Assembly (NCBI GenBank): GCA_028706835.1
Contig: JAQTVL010000092.1
Coordinates: 1-10,948 of the forward strand
DNA: 10,948 nt
Origin: Phycisphaerae bacterium
Lineage (GTDB): Bacteria > Planctomycetota > Phycisphaerae > JAJVII01
Reading direction: 5' to 3'
A program made the translations under genes and the position numbers. The notes beneath the pieces are model-generated. The model was not told where the DNA came from. It saw only the letters and a program-made list of their open reading frames with translations, and did not search any database. Shown here one piece after another: positions 1 to 8,018 of this stretch (positions within the stretch are counted from its first letter, which is position 1; every line of letters begins with the position of its first letter).

Positions 1-2203
1 CCGGCTCGTCGCTGAACTCGATGCCGCCCGCCAGCCGCTCGCTCACCTTCTTGCGGGCGGAACCGTCGAGCAGCATCATCAGGCTCTCGCCGGGGTCGCG
101 TTGCACGGAGTAATACCGCAACGTCACCTCGGTCAGCTTCGTCGTGCTGGGCACGAGATCCCGCATCAGGCGCATTTCGTACACGCCGGGATTGAGCACC
201 GGTCCGTACTGATACAGCCACCGGCCGTCGGGCTGCTGCTCACGCAACACCTTGACGGTCTGGCCGTCCGGGCGGTGAAGTTCAGCCGTCGGCGGCGACT
301 TCTCGTCGGCGGGCGAGATAAGCATCTGGCCGGGCGTCAGGTTCAGCGCCGTCCGTCGCGGGGCCGACAGGTAGTAGATCACTTCGTTCATCGCGACGGC
401 GTAGACTTTGCACAGCGGGGCGTTGCTCCAGGCGACATCGACCGGGCCGCCGAGCAGGATCACGCGGCCGCGCCCAAATTCCTTCTCGGCGCCGTAAATG
501 GAGCCCTCATCGTCCGGCCCCCCCGAACCCAGGCGGAGCACGGTCGCGACCTGGCCGTCCCGCTGCGCCGCGGGCAGAAGCGGGAAATGGCGGAACACGC
601 GGACGGGTTCCCACATGACGGCCTCGCTGCTGCGGAGCAGCGCCGGGTGGCCGTGCACCGGCGGGCTCAGCGCGATCACCGGCTCCTCGCCGGGCGCGTC
701 GTCCGGCTGCGAACCGGCTGGGCGAGCGGCGAGGTTCGGCTGCTTCACGTCCACGGGCTCGCCGATGGCCGCGGGCAGCAGCCCCGCGCCGGCATCGAAG
801 AGTGTCTTGTTGTAGAAGGCGCGGTCGATCTTGCCGCCCGGCGCGACGAGCAGGCCGCCGCCATTGCGGACGAAGTCCGCCAGCTTCTTCACCTGGCCCT
901 CGTCCAGGCGCGGCACGTTCGCCAGCACGACGGCGAAGTATCCGTCGAGGCTCTCCTGCGACAGCAGCGGCAGTTCGACCGTCTTCGGGGCGACAAGGAA
1001 CTCGATCGGCTGGTCGGATTTGTCCACAGTGACCGGCTGGAACGCGGCCCGCATCCAGAAGCACTCGTCCTGGTCGGGGATGGCCGACGGGTCGCCGTTC
1101 ACCAGCAGAACGGGGAGCGTCTTGAGCACTTCCATCGCGTAGATGAGCCGATTGTCGGCCGGCAGGGCGTCGTTGATCTCCAGTTCAAATACCAGGCGAA
1201 CGGGGCCCGGCTTGTCGAACTTCACCTGCAACTGCACGGAGGCCGCCGCCAGCGGGGCCAACATGCCGACGGGGCGGGAGTCCGCCACGTCCGCCTCGGG
1301 CGACTGGCGAACGGTGAGGCGGACGTTCTCGCCCGCGTTCACGTTGCCGGTGTTCCGCACCTCGACGGTAAGCACCACCGGCAAGTCCGTGCCGACGACC
1401 GGCCGGCTCAGACGCACCGACTCGATCGCCAGGTTGGTCATCTGCTCGTTCTTGTCGCGGCCTTCGCGGCCGGCCAGGCAGAGCACGTTCACGTGCGGGG
1501 CTTTCTTCTGCGCGGCCAGCGTGGCGGCCAGCGAGTCCCAGTCCTCGGTGCTATCGGTCCGCCAGCCGTGGGATCGGCCGTCTGTTACCACGATCGCCTG
1601 CTTGTGGTTGTTCTTGCCCGCCGAAAGCATCTTGGCGGCGAGCGCCAGGCTCTGTGGAACGTTCATCGCGCCGTCGGTGACGCGGGCCTCGCGGATCGCC
1701 TTCTTCGCCGCGTCGCGGTCGAAGGTCAGGCCCTCGGTCAGCCCCCGCGGCGAGGAGCCAGCCAGCACCACCGCCACCGCGTCGCCGGCGGCGAGTTGAT
1801 CGACCGCCTGCACCGCGGCCCCCTTGGCCTGCTCGAAATAGTTCGACTTGGTCGCGTCGTCGCCGCTCTGGCCGGACACTTGGGGCAGCACAGCCATCGA
1901 CATCGAGCCGTCGAGCAGGACGACAACGTCCTGCCCCGAGGCGCCCGGCCCGGCGAAGTAGCGATTCACCAGCAACGGCCGGGCCAGCGCAAACACCAGC
2001 GCCGCCAGCAGCAGCGTGCGCAGCAGCAGCAGGATCACTTCTTCCAGCAGCACCTTTCGCCCGCGCGACGCGACCGATAGCTCCAGGAATTGCATCGCCC
2101 CCCAATCGATGACGCGGGCCTTGCGCCGGTTCAGCAGGTGAATAATCACCGGCAGCGAGGCCGCGAACATGCCGATCAGAATGGCGCCGTTAAGGAAAGT
2201 CAT
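1..2203 (-). CDS. BatA-type membrane-anchored VWA protein with GATase-like domain (3' end outside window)
   Basis: The reading frame stays open from an ATG at 2203 to the left window edge, giving 734 visible residues with the C-terminus missing. Residues 1-76 form a BatA/aerotolerance-regulator N-terminal module: a hydrophobic helix (about 5-24), the motif IHLLNRRK (21-28), then a second helix (54-76). A VWA domain follows, with MIDAS motif DGSMS at 98-102 and VVTDG near 205-209. Residues 265-360 look like a CARDB/Ig-like beta domain (VEVRNTGNVNAGENVRL). From about 420 a glutamine-amidotransferase-like Rossmann segment begins (GYFAVVLANV, then FVRNGGGLLVAPGG). The family is thought to act as a membrane scaffold working with a MoxR ATPase; no enzymatic role is established. 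It starts 45 bases after the DUF58 stop, with GAGGAG about 15 bases before the ATG. The domain order is clear. The client and exact role are unknown. Confidence 0.9.
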   Translation of the reverse strand, partial: MTFLNGAILIGMFAASLPVIIHLLNRRKARVIDWGAMQFLELSVASRGRKVLLEEVILLLLRTLLLAALVFALARPLLVNRYFAGPGASGQDVVVLLDGSMSMAVLPQVSGQSGDDATKSNYFEQAKGAAVQAVDQLAAGDAVAVVLAGSSPRGLTEGLTFDRDAAKKAIREARVTDGAMNVPQSLALAAKMLSAGKNNHKQAIVVTDGRSHGWRTDSTEDWDSLAATLAAQKKAPHVNVLCLAGREGRDKNEQMTNLAIESVRLSRPVVGTDLPVVLTVEVRNTGNVNAGENVRLTVRQSPEADVADSRPVGMLAPLAAASVQLQVKFDKPGPVRLVFELEINDALPADNRLIYAMEVLKTLPVLLVNGDPSAIPDQDECFWMRAAFQPVTVDKSDQPIEFLVAPKTVELPLLSQESLDGYFAVVLANVPRLDEGQVKKLADFVRNGGGLLVAPGGKIDRAFYNKTLFDAGAGLLPAAIGEPVDVKQPNLAARPAGSQPDDAPGEEPVIALSPPVHGHPALLRSSEAVMWEPVRVFRHFPLLPAAQRDGQVATVLRLGSGGPDDEGSIYGAEKEFGRGRVILLGGPVDVAWSNAPLCKVYAVAMNEVIYYLSAPRRTALNLTPGQMLISPADEKSPPTAELHRPDGQTVKVLREQQPDGRWLYQYGPVLNPGVYEMRLMRDLVPSTTKLTEVTLRYYSVQRDPGESLMMLLDGSARKKVSERLAGGIEFSDEP

Positions 2204-2235
2204 GGGTCCGTCTCGAAACTCCTCGCTTCTTCCCT

Positions 2236-2258
2236 GAAGCCCGATGCCTCATCGCTTC
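2236..2258 (-). other. Small intercistronic hairpin at the DUF58 stop codon
   Basis: An inverted repeat lies at the end of the DUF58 gene. Outer arms GAAGC/GCTTC and inner arms GATG/CATC are separated by a two-base bulge and close a three-base loop. The DUF58 stop codon (2249-2251) falls in the loop and inner stem. There is no T-run on the minus strand after it, so it is not an intrinsic terminator. It could slightly tune coupling or mRNA stability between DUF58 and the downstream VWA gene, but it may be chance. Confidence 0.25.
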
Positions 2259-3163
2259 TTCTTCGCCATCCGCCGGCCAAGGTAGCTCGATAACGCCCGG
2301 TCAAACGGCGTCGACGTGTCCATCTGGACGTAGTCGATCCGCATCCGGCCGGCTTCGCGGCGGACGTGTTCGATGAACTGGCCGACCGCCTGAAGATACT
2401 GCTCGCGAACCGCTCGCGGGTCGAGTTGGATGCGGTGTACCTGGCTTTCCAGGTCGCGGAACTGGCTCCAGTTCGAGAACGGGAACGTCAGTTCCTCCGG
2501 GGCCATCACGTGCAGCAGCATCACCTCGTGCCGCTTATAGCGGAAGTGGTGCAGGCCGCTCATCAACTGGTGTACGTCGTCGAACAGGTCGCTGATCACG
2601 ATCACCAGGCCGCGACGGTGGATCCGCTCGGCGATGTCGTGGAATATCTGGCCGAGGCTGGTTTCGCCGCCCGGCGCCGTCGCCTCCAGTTCCTCCAGCA
2701 ACACGCGCAGGTGCGACGCGCGGCCGCGCGGCGGGATGAATCGCCGCACGCCGGTGTCGAACGTAACCATGCCGACGGCGTCGGCCTGGTGCAGCATCAG
2801 GTGGCCGAGGCTGGCGGCGAGCATCTGGCCGTAGCGGAACTTGCTGATGCCCTTGGGGCCGGCGTATTTCATCGACCCGGAGGCGTCGAGCAGGATCGTC
2901 ACGCGGAGGTTGGTTTCCTCTTCGTACTGCTTGATGTAGTAGCGGTCGCTCTTGCCGTAGACCCGCCAGTCGATGTCGCGAATGTCATCACCGGGGGCAT
3001 ACTCGCGGTGCTCGGCAAACTCCACCGAGAAGCCCTTGTAGGGCGATTTGTGCTTGCCCGAGACAAACCCTTCGACCACCTGCCGCGCGATCAACTCCAG
3101 CCGGCCGAGCCCAGCCAGGGCCGACGGTTCGAGCAGGTCGAGATATGCGGGGCGCTCGCTCAT
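2249..3163 (-). CDS. DUF58 domain protein (MoxR-associated, VWA-like fold)
   Basis: This 304-residue protein has no membrane helix and matches the short, soluble form of DUF58. Family blocks are plain: HKSPYKGFSVEF (38-49), YAPGDD (55-60), DIDWRVYGKSDRYYIKQYEE (63-82), and the MIDAS-like DASGSM (93-98) inside a VWA-type fold. ISDLFDD, about 100 residues further on, gives the later acidic metal position. DUF58 proteins are almost always encoded beside MoxR ATPases and VWA proteins and are presumed adaptors or partners of the ATPase. The ATG at 3163 overlaps the upstream phosphoesterase stop in the tetranucleotide ATGA, which suggests translational coupling. The BatA-type gene follows 45 bases downstream. 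The family assignment is very secure; the molecular function of the family is not established. Confidence 0.95.
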   Translation of the reverse strand: MSERPAYLDLLEPSALAGLGRLELIARQVVEGFVSGKHKSPYKGFSVEFAEHREYAPGDDIRDIDWRVYGKSDRYYIKQYEEETNLRVTILLDASGSMKYAGPKGISKFRYGQMLAASLGHLMLHQADAVGMVTFDTGVRRFIPPRGRASHLRVLLEELEATAPGGETSLGQIFHDIAERIHRRGLVIVISDLFDDVHQLMSGLHHFRYKRHEVMLLHVMAPEELTFPFSNWSQFRDLESQVHRIQLDPRAVREQYLQAVGQFIEHVRREAGRMRIDYVQMDTSTPFDRALSSYLGRRMAKKKR

Positions 3164-4332
3164 CGGCCCTTCTTCTCCGCGCGGCTGGTCATCTCAAACG
3201 TGTCCAGCAGGTCGCCTTCGACCTTGGCCGGAGCTTCGCCGTCCGGCTGGCCGAGGTCAAAGGCGCGAAGCTTCAGCTTGTCGCCCTTGACGTCGACGCG
3301 GACATAGTTGAAGCAGCTCTTGCCCGCCTTCACCCAGTCGCCCTCGGGGACTTCGCGCAGATGGTCCACCCCGCCGCCGGAACTCTGGATCACGACCAGG
3401 CCGTTCTTCGCCTGGCCGCGGAAGTAGTTGTGGATTCCGCCGAAAAAGTAGATGTCCTCAAGCAGCGGATCGCCCGCCTTGATATCGAACAGCATGCGGT
3501 CGGCGTCGTGGCGCAGGGTGAACACGAACCGCGTGTCGCGGTTTGCGCGGGCGGCCTTCAAGTCCTTAGCCAGCCACGCCCGTTGCACATCCCATTCCTT
3601 CTTCCGCTCCTGCTCCATCCACAACTGCTCGTCGATCGCGGCAAAGTGGCAGCCGCCGGCGTCGAAGCTATAGAACAGCCTCGCCAACGGCGGGTCGAAC
3701 TTCGGGGCCGGTACGGCGAACACGTCCCACATCGCCCAGCGCCCGTCGCGGGCCTCGCCGGCGGCGTCGTGGTTGCCGAAGACCGGATACCACGGCACGC
3801 CCGACCACAGGCCGCGATCCATCAGCAGGATCGCGTCGTAGTCCGTGCCGTTGTCGTTGCAGATGTCGCCCAGGGAAACAACCAGGGCCGGACTGATCTT
3901 GCGGTAGGCGGCCAGGTGACGCTGGTAGCGATTGGAGCCCCGCTGGTCGCCGTCGGCGACGAAGGTGATCGGTTGGCCCGGGCCGGGCAGCGCGCGGAAC
4001 GTCAGGTCGTCGGTCGCGCCGCCGGGCGTGACGACGCGATAGTGGTAGACCCGGCCGGGTTCGAGCTTGTCCAAGGCGACCTTCTGCCGCGACAGCTCCT
4101 CGCGGGCCTCGGCCCGCCGGCCGTACTTCGCCGTCTCGCCAAACTCGACGAATCCGGTGCTCGGCCGGCTGGTCGCCCAGCAGACGGTCATCGATCGCGA
4201 GTCGGCTGCGAGCAGGTACGGCCCGATGTCCAGCGGGCCCATGTTCGGCTGCGACGTCGGCTGCGCACCACAGGCCGCCGCCCCGAGCAGCGTAAGCAGG
4301 CAGACCAAGTGTATTCGCAGCGTTATCATCAT
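3160..4332 (-). CDS. Secreted purple-acid-phosphatase-like metallophosphoesterase with altered metal-site motifs
   Basis: A signal peptide (MMITLRIHLVCLLTLLGAAA) precedes a Cys that fits a lipobox only weakly. An N-terminal fibronectin-like domain typical of purple acid phosphatases (GPYLLAADSRSMTVCWATS) comes next, then a calcineurin-like fold. Counting from the ATG at 4332, the motifs are GDQR (128-131), GDICNDNG (155-162), GNHD (186-189), RHD (274-276) and GGIHNY (298-303). The last replaces canonical GHxH, losing one metal-ligand His. The first has DxR rather than DxH or DxG. The usual Tyr ligand of GDxxY is also absent. The protein is therefore exported, but its phosphatase activity is uncertain. 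An in-frame ATG at 4362 would add ten residues with two acidic side chains before the signal peptide; I prefer 4332, although neither start has a clear Shine-Dalgarno. The stop overlaps the DUF58 start (ATGA), so the gene is probably co-translated with the MoxR module. Confidence 0.85.
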   Translation of the reverse strand: MMITLRIHLVCLLTLLGAAACGAQPTSQPNMGPLDIGPYLLAADSRSMTVCWATSRPSTGFVEFGETAKYGRRAEAREELSRQKVALDKLEPGRVYHYRVVTPGGATDDLTFRALPGPGQPITFVADGDQRGSNRYQRHLAAYRKISPALVVSLGDICNDNGTDYDAILLMDRGLWSGVPWYPVFGNHDAAGEARDGRWAMWDVFAVPAPKFDPPLARLFYSFDAGGCHFAAIDEQLWMEQERKKEWDVQRAWLAKDLKAARANRDTRFVFTLRHDADRMLFDIKAGDPLLEDIYFFGGIHNYFRGQAKNGLVVIQSSGGGVDHLREVPEGDWVKAGKSCFNYVRVDVKGDKLKLRAFDLGQPDGEAPAKVEGDLLDTFEMTSRAEKKGR

Positions 4333-4371
4333 CTCTTTAACACCGGAATCGCCGGATTGCATTGCATGGTT

Positions 4372-6360
4372 TCACGCCGGCGAAAGCTCTAACCAGCCGA
4401 TCGACCACGGCGACATCACCGGCACTTCGACGACCGATTCGCCGGCGGAGGGCTGAATCGCCAACGGCTGCTCGCCGTCGCGCGTGATCCACGTGACGCT
4501 GCCCTTCCCGTCGCGCAGGCGAACCCGCAACGGACCCGCGTGGTCGATCGTCGCGTTCAGCAGCATCACGCTGACCAGCCGGCCCGCGTTCACGCGAGGC
4601 ACGACCATCACCTGCGCGGGCGTGTCGACAATCACCGGCAGTTTGCCCCGGCTGATCCAGTCGGCCGCCGCGAGCAGTTGCGCACGGCGAGCGGAGCTGA
4701 CGATGCTCTCGAAGCCGCCGTAGGCAAAGACGGCCGCCCGGCCGCCCAGTTCGGTCTCGACCAGCGCGGTGGCGGGGCTGCCGATCCGGCCACGGCGATC
4801 GGAGTACTCGCCGAGCACGTGGGCCGGCGGCCTGACGGGCGCCAGGCGGCCAATCAGACTGCTCGAAAGAGGCATCAACTGCATCCAGCGCGAGCCGGCC
4901 CATCGACCGTTCATCAGGTCGGCGGTCAGACGCTCGAACTCGTCACAGGATTCAGCCGCCGAAACCCGCAAGCCGAGCGCCGTCGCCAAGCCGCGATCCG
5001 CCAGCCGCACTGCGCCTCGCCCGTCGAGCATCACGCCGCCGCCGAGCATCAGGCGAAGTTCGTCGTCGGTCAGCCCGTCGATCGCCTCCGCGGTGAGAAT
5101 CCGCCCGCAGGCCTCACGCGGGCCGACGCAGAGCGGCAGGCCGATCGCGGCCAAATCGTAGACGCGGTCGAAGTTCACCTGGGCCCAGGCGAACGGTCTC
5201 TCGCCGGCCTGCACGCGCCGCCCGGCGTGCTGCTCGCCGAGGACAATCTCCAACCCCCCCGGCACGCTGCCGTGGTTGTGTGCGATGTAGCGTTCCCACA
5301 TCGGCCGATCCGCGGCGAGGCGAGCCAACAACGTGTCGTAGAACGCATCGGGCTCCATGTCGGAACAGAGGATCGCATACGACAGGCAGTTCGCCCCGAA
5401 CGCCAGGTCGAGCATCGACTCGACCGCGGTCCCGTGCGGCGTCTTGCTCATCGCCACCTGCGGGTAGTTCTCAATCTCCGGGCAGACGCGATCGACGCAT
5501 GCGGGCAGGCGGGCGATCTGCCGGCCAATCACCAGCGCCTTTTCGATCATGCCGCGGGGCCGATGGTCGGCGTAGAACCCGTGGCCGGGCCGGCTGCCGA
5601 CCGGCAGGCCGGTCGCGTCGCGCAGGGCGTTGAACACGCCGTGCCAGTCCGGCCCGCTGAGCATCGCAAACTCGTGGCCGCAATGCTGGAAGGCCATGCG
5701 GGTCTTCGGCGAGATCGCGTGCATCGCCTCGGCGATCGCGCGGGCGATGCCGGCCAGGCTGCCCTGGTTGAACGCCGTCCACGCCAGGCGGGCCTCGCCA
5801 CCGTCGGGGCTGTTCAGCAGTTCGACCAGTTTCTCCCGCGAACGCTCACGCCCGAATTCCGCGATGCATCGCTCGCAGAAGCAGGGGCAGGCGATCGGGG
5901 AGTGGATGTTCATTCGCAGGTCGTCGTCGATCCACACCGACGCCGGCTGGCAGACCGCATATAGCGCCGCCGACTCCGCCACGTAGGCCAGCAGCCGCGG
6001 ATCGCGCGGGCAATTGCACGACACGGAAACCCGCCCGTCATGCCCGACCAGCCGCTGGCAGGCAGGCCCCGGGTTCAGCGGCGGCAGCGGCCCATCGCCG
6101 TGGCCGATCGTGTTAGCGATCTGGAGGCTGGCGATGTAGCCGGCCCGCCGCAACCGATCAGCCGCGGCCACCATCCGCTTGGCGGACAGCGCGTGCTCCG
6201 CGATCGGCGGAAAGCCGAACTCCGTGGCGAACCACACCTCGTCGCACGCCCCGCGGTGGCGGTCCAGCAGCGAAATAAGCCGATCCACCGCGGCTGTCGA
6301 CGCGTGGTGCGTGGGCCACAGGCGAATCGTGATCATCGGGGGTTGCGAGACTTGGCTCAT
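4372..6360 (-). CDS. GH42-like glycoside hydrolase-fold protein, putative
   Basis: From the ATG at 6360 the protein has 662 residues and no signal peptide or membrane segment. Residues about 10-370 look like a TIM barrel. SVWIDDDLR (141-149) is followed by CPCFCERC (158-165), whose C-x-C-x2-C spacing matches the structural zinc site of family 42 beta-galactosidases, with SCNC (114-117) able to supply a further Cys. CPEIENYPQ (293-301) sits where GH42 has its nucleophile Glu, and FGANCLSYAI (321-330) resembles the following strand. The remainder resembles a Rossmann-like trimerization domain plus a C-terminal beta domain. The usual Asn-Glu acid/base pair appears as Asp-Asp-Asp-Leu. The substrate is unknown. 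The start was chosen because GGAG (6367-6370) lies six bases before it; a GTG at 6468, overlapping the moxR stop, would add 36 Pro-rich residues. It lies 104 bases after moxR and 39 before the phosphoesterase. Confidence 0.6.
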   Translation of the reverse strand: MSQVSQPPMITIRLWPTHHASTAAVDRLISLLDRHRGACDEVWFATEFGFPPIAEHALSAKRMVAAADRLRRAGYIASLQIANTIGHGDGPLPPLNPGPACQRLVGHDGRVSVSCNCPRDPRLLAYVAESAALYAVCQPASVWIDDDLRMNIHSPIACPCFCERCIAEFGRERSREKLVELLNSPDGGEARLAWTAFNQGSLAGIARAIAEAMHAISPKTRMAFQHCGHEFAMLSGPDWHGVFNALRDATGLPVGSRPGHGFYADHRPRGMIEKALVIGRQIARLPACVDRVCPEIENYPQVAMSKTPHGTAVESMLDLAFGANCLSYAILCSDMEPDAFYDTLLARLAADRPMWERYIAHNHGSVPGGLEIVLGEQHAGRRVQAGERPFAWAQVNFDRVYDLAAIGLPLCVGPREACGRILTAEAIDGLTDDELRLMLGGGVMLDGRGAVRLADRGLATALGLRVSAAESCDEFERLTADLMNGRWAGSRWMQLMPLSSSLIGRLAPVRPPAHVLGEYSDRRGRIGSPATALVETELGGRAAVFAYGGFESIVSSARRAQLLAAADWISRGKLPVIVDTPAQVMVVPRVNAGRLVSVMLLNATIDHAGPLRVRLRDGKGSVTWITRDGEQPLAIQPSAGESVVEVPVMSPWSIGWLELSPA

Positions 6361-6391
6361 GTTGCGCTCCGTGAAGGTTGCGGGCGGCACT

Positions 6392-6441
6392 GGCGGCGTA
6401 TCCGCCGGTGACGAACACGGGTGGGCAGGTAACCGCCACCC
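6392..6441 (-). other. Two hairpins in the leader between moxR and the GH42-like gene
   Basis: The 104-base gap downstream of moxR holds two inverted repeats. GGCGG/CCGCC (6392-6396 with 6402-6406) has a five-base loop, and GGGTGG/CCACCC (6419-6424 with 6436-6441) has an 11-base loop containing a further GGT/ACC pairing. Neither is followed by a T-run on the minus strand, so they are not classical terminators. They could attenuate or protect the transcript at the junction between the ATPase and the two enzyme-like genes. In DNA this GC-rich, chance is a real alternative. Confidence 0.3.
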
Positions 6442-6464
6442 GCGCCACCCGGAAAGGGGTTTGC

Positions 6465-7499
<1,035 letters not shown>

Positions 7500-7595
7500 C
7501 TTTCGCTCCTTCAGAGATCAACAGATACTCAACCGCGCCCGCGCCATGGAGTTACGGCCGAAGTCCGGCCACGGGGCGAGATCGCCGCTGAGACG

Positions 7596-7620
7596 CCTGC
7601 CCTGAGCGAAGTCGAAGGGC
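7596..7620 (+). repeat. 25-base interspersed repeat, copy 1
   Basis: CCTGCCCTGAGCGAAGTCGA continues with AGGGC. The reverse complement of 9632-9656 matches it at 24 of 25 positions, so the two copies are inverted relative to each other. Only a short GCCC/GGGC stem is kept here, against seven base pairs in copy 2. Similar sequence is familiar to me from intergenic regions of many environmental genomes, which suggests a REP-like element. It sits inside the read-through frame of the permease remnant. Confidence 0.8.
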
Positions 7621-7651
7621 TGAGGACGCTGAGGAAAGAATACGGGTTATC

Positions 7652-7678
7652 CGCAGATTGCGCAGATTCACGCAGATA
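7652..7678 (+). repeat. Three near-tandem CGCAGAT units
   Basis: CGCAGATT occurs at 7652-7659 and 7661-7668, and CGCAGATA at 7671-7678, at 9- and 10-base spacing. It abuts the break point of the permease remnant. The pattern resembles short interspersed repeats of the CGCAGATT type that recur between genes in many environmental genomes. It is too short and irregular for a CRISPR array. Confidence 0.7.
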
Positions 7679-7681
7679 GGA

Positions 7682-7846
7682 TGCTCTGTCGAGCCCGACG
7701 AAGTGCGAGTGGCGGGTGCTGTCGTAATAGAGGAACGCCATGACCAGGCTGGCAACCGGCGGCCCGGCGACGAAGATCAGGAACCCGAGAAGGTTGGGCC
7801 CGAGGAACAGAGCCGCAGCCCGGCCTTCCCTGCTGCGAACGGCCAT
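7682..7846 (-). pseudogene. N-terminal remnant of a sugar-type ABC transporter permease
   Basis: From the ATG at 7846 the frame encodes about 55 residues typical of the start of MalF/UgpA-type permeases: a basic N-terminus with REGRAAALFLGPNLLGFLIF, a first membrane helix (about residues 12-39), and HFVGLD, which normally introduces the second part of the protein. Family members are about 290-320 residues, so more than four fifths is missing. After residue 55 the homology stops at the CGCAGAT repeats, although the frame stays open through the repeats to a TGA at 7529-7531 (105 codons in all), 29 bases before moxR. GAGG lies five bases before the ATG and a good promoter lies further upstream, so expression signals survive. 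It is most likely a truncated gene. A small membrane leader peptide for the moxR operon is the less likely alternative. Confidence 0.75.
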
Positions 7847-7874
7847 GCGCACCTCGCAAGAACAGAGCGTTCGC

Positions 7875-7903
7875 ATTCTAAAGAGACGCCGGCGCGGGGG
7901 CAA
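7875..7903 (-). promoter_or_regulatory. Sigma-70-type promoter before the permease remnant
   Basis: Read on the minus strand, TTGCCC (7898-7903) and TAGAAT (7875-7880) are separated by exactly 17 bases. This places the transcription start near 7868, about 22 bases before the remnant's ATG. The -10 box matches the consensus at five of six positions. No better candidate appears between here and moxR, so it may now drive the whole leftward operon. The call rests on sequence only. Confidence 0.55.
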
Positions 7904-8018
7904 CAGCGAACCCAGACTGAACAAATCCTTGCGGAAACGTCCCGCTTGGCGGAAGATAGTTGGTGTCGCGCGAAGCAGGACGAGACGCAAACCAACCTAA
8001 CCCCCGGGGAATTACCAC

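Noticed and set aside
101..2080. Long plus-strand open frame of 659 codons opposite the BatA-type gene
   Set aside because: The minus strand carries clear BatA, VWA and GATase-like domains. The plus-strand product is rich in Arg, His, Gln and Gly with no domain, as expected antisense to high-GC genes.
3145..4392. Long plus-strand open frame opposite the phosphoesterase
   Set aside because: No recognisable motif and an antisense-type composition; the minus-strand phosphoesterase has a signal peptide and family motifs.
4540..5964. Long plus-strand open frame opposite the GH42-like gene
   Set aside because: Arg/Ala/His-rich product without domains. The minus-strand gene has conserved-looking motifs and a ribosome site.
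7652..7678. CRISPR array
   Set aside because: Units are 8 bases with 1-2 base gaps, with no spacers and no cas genes.
7847..7990. Upstream start at 7990 for the permease remnant
   Set aside because: It would translate through the promoter at 7875-7903. Permease-like sequence and a ribosome site begin at the ATG at 7846.
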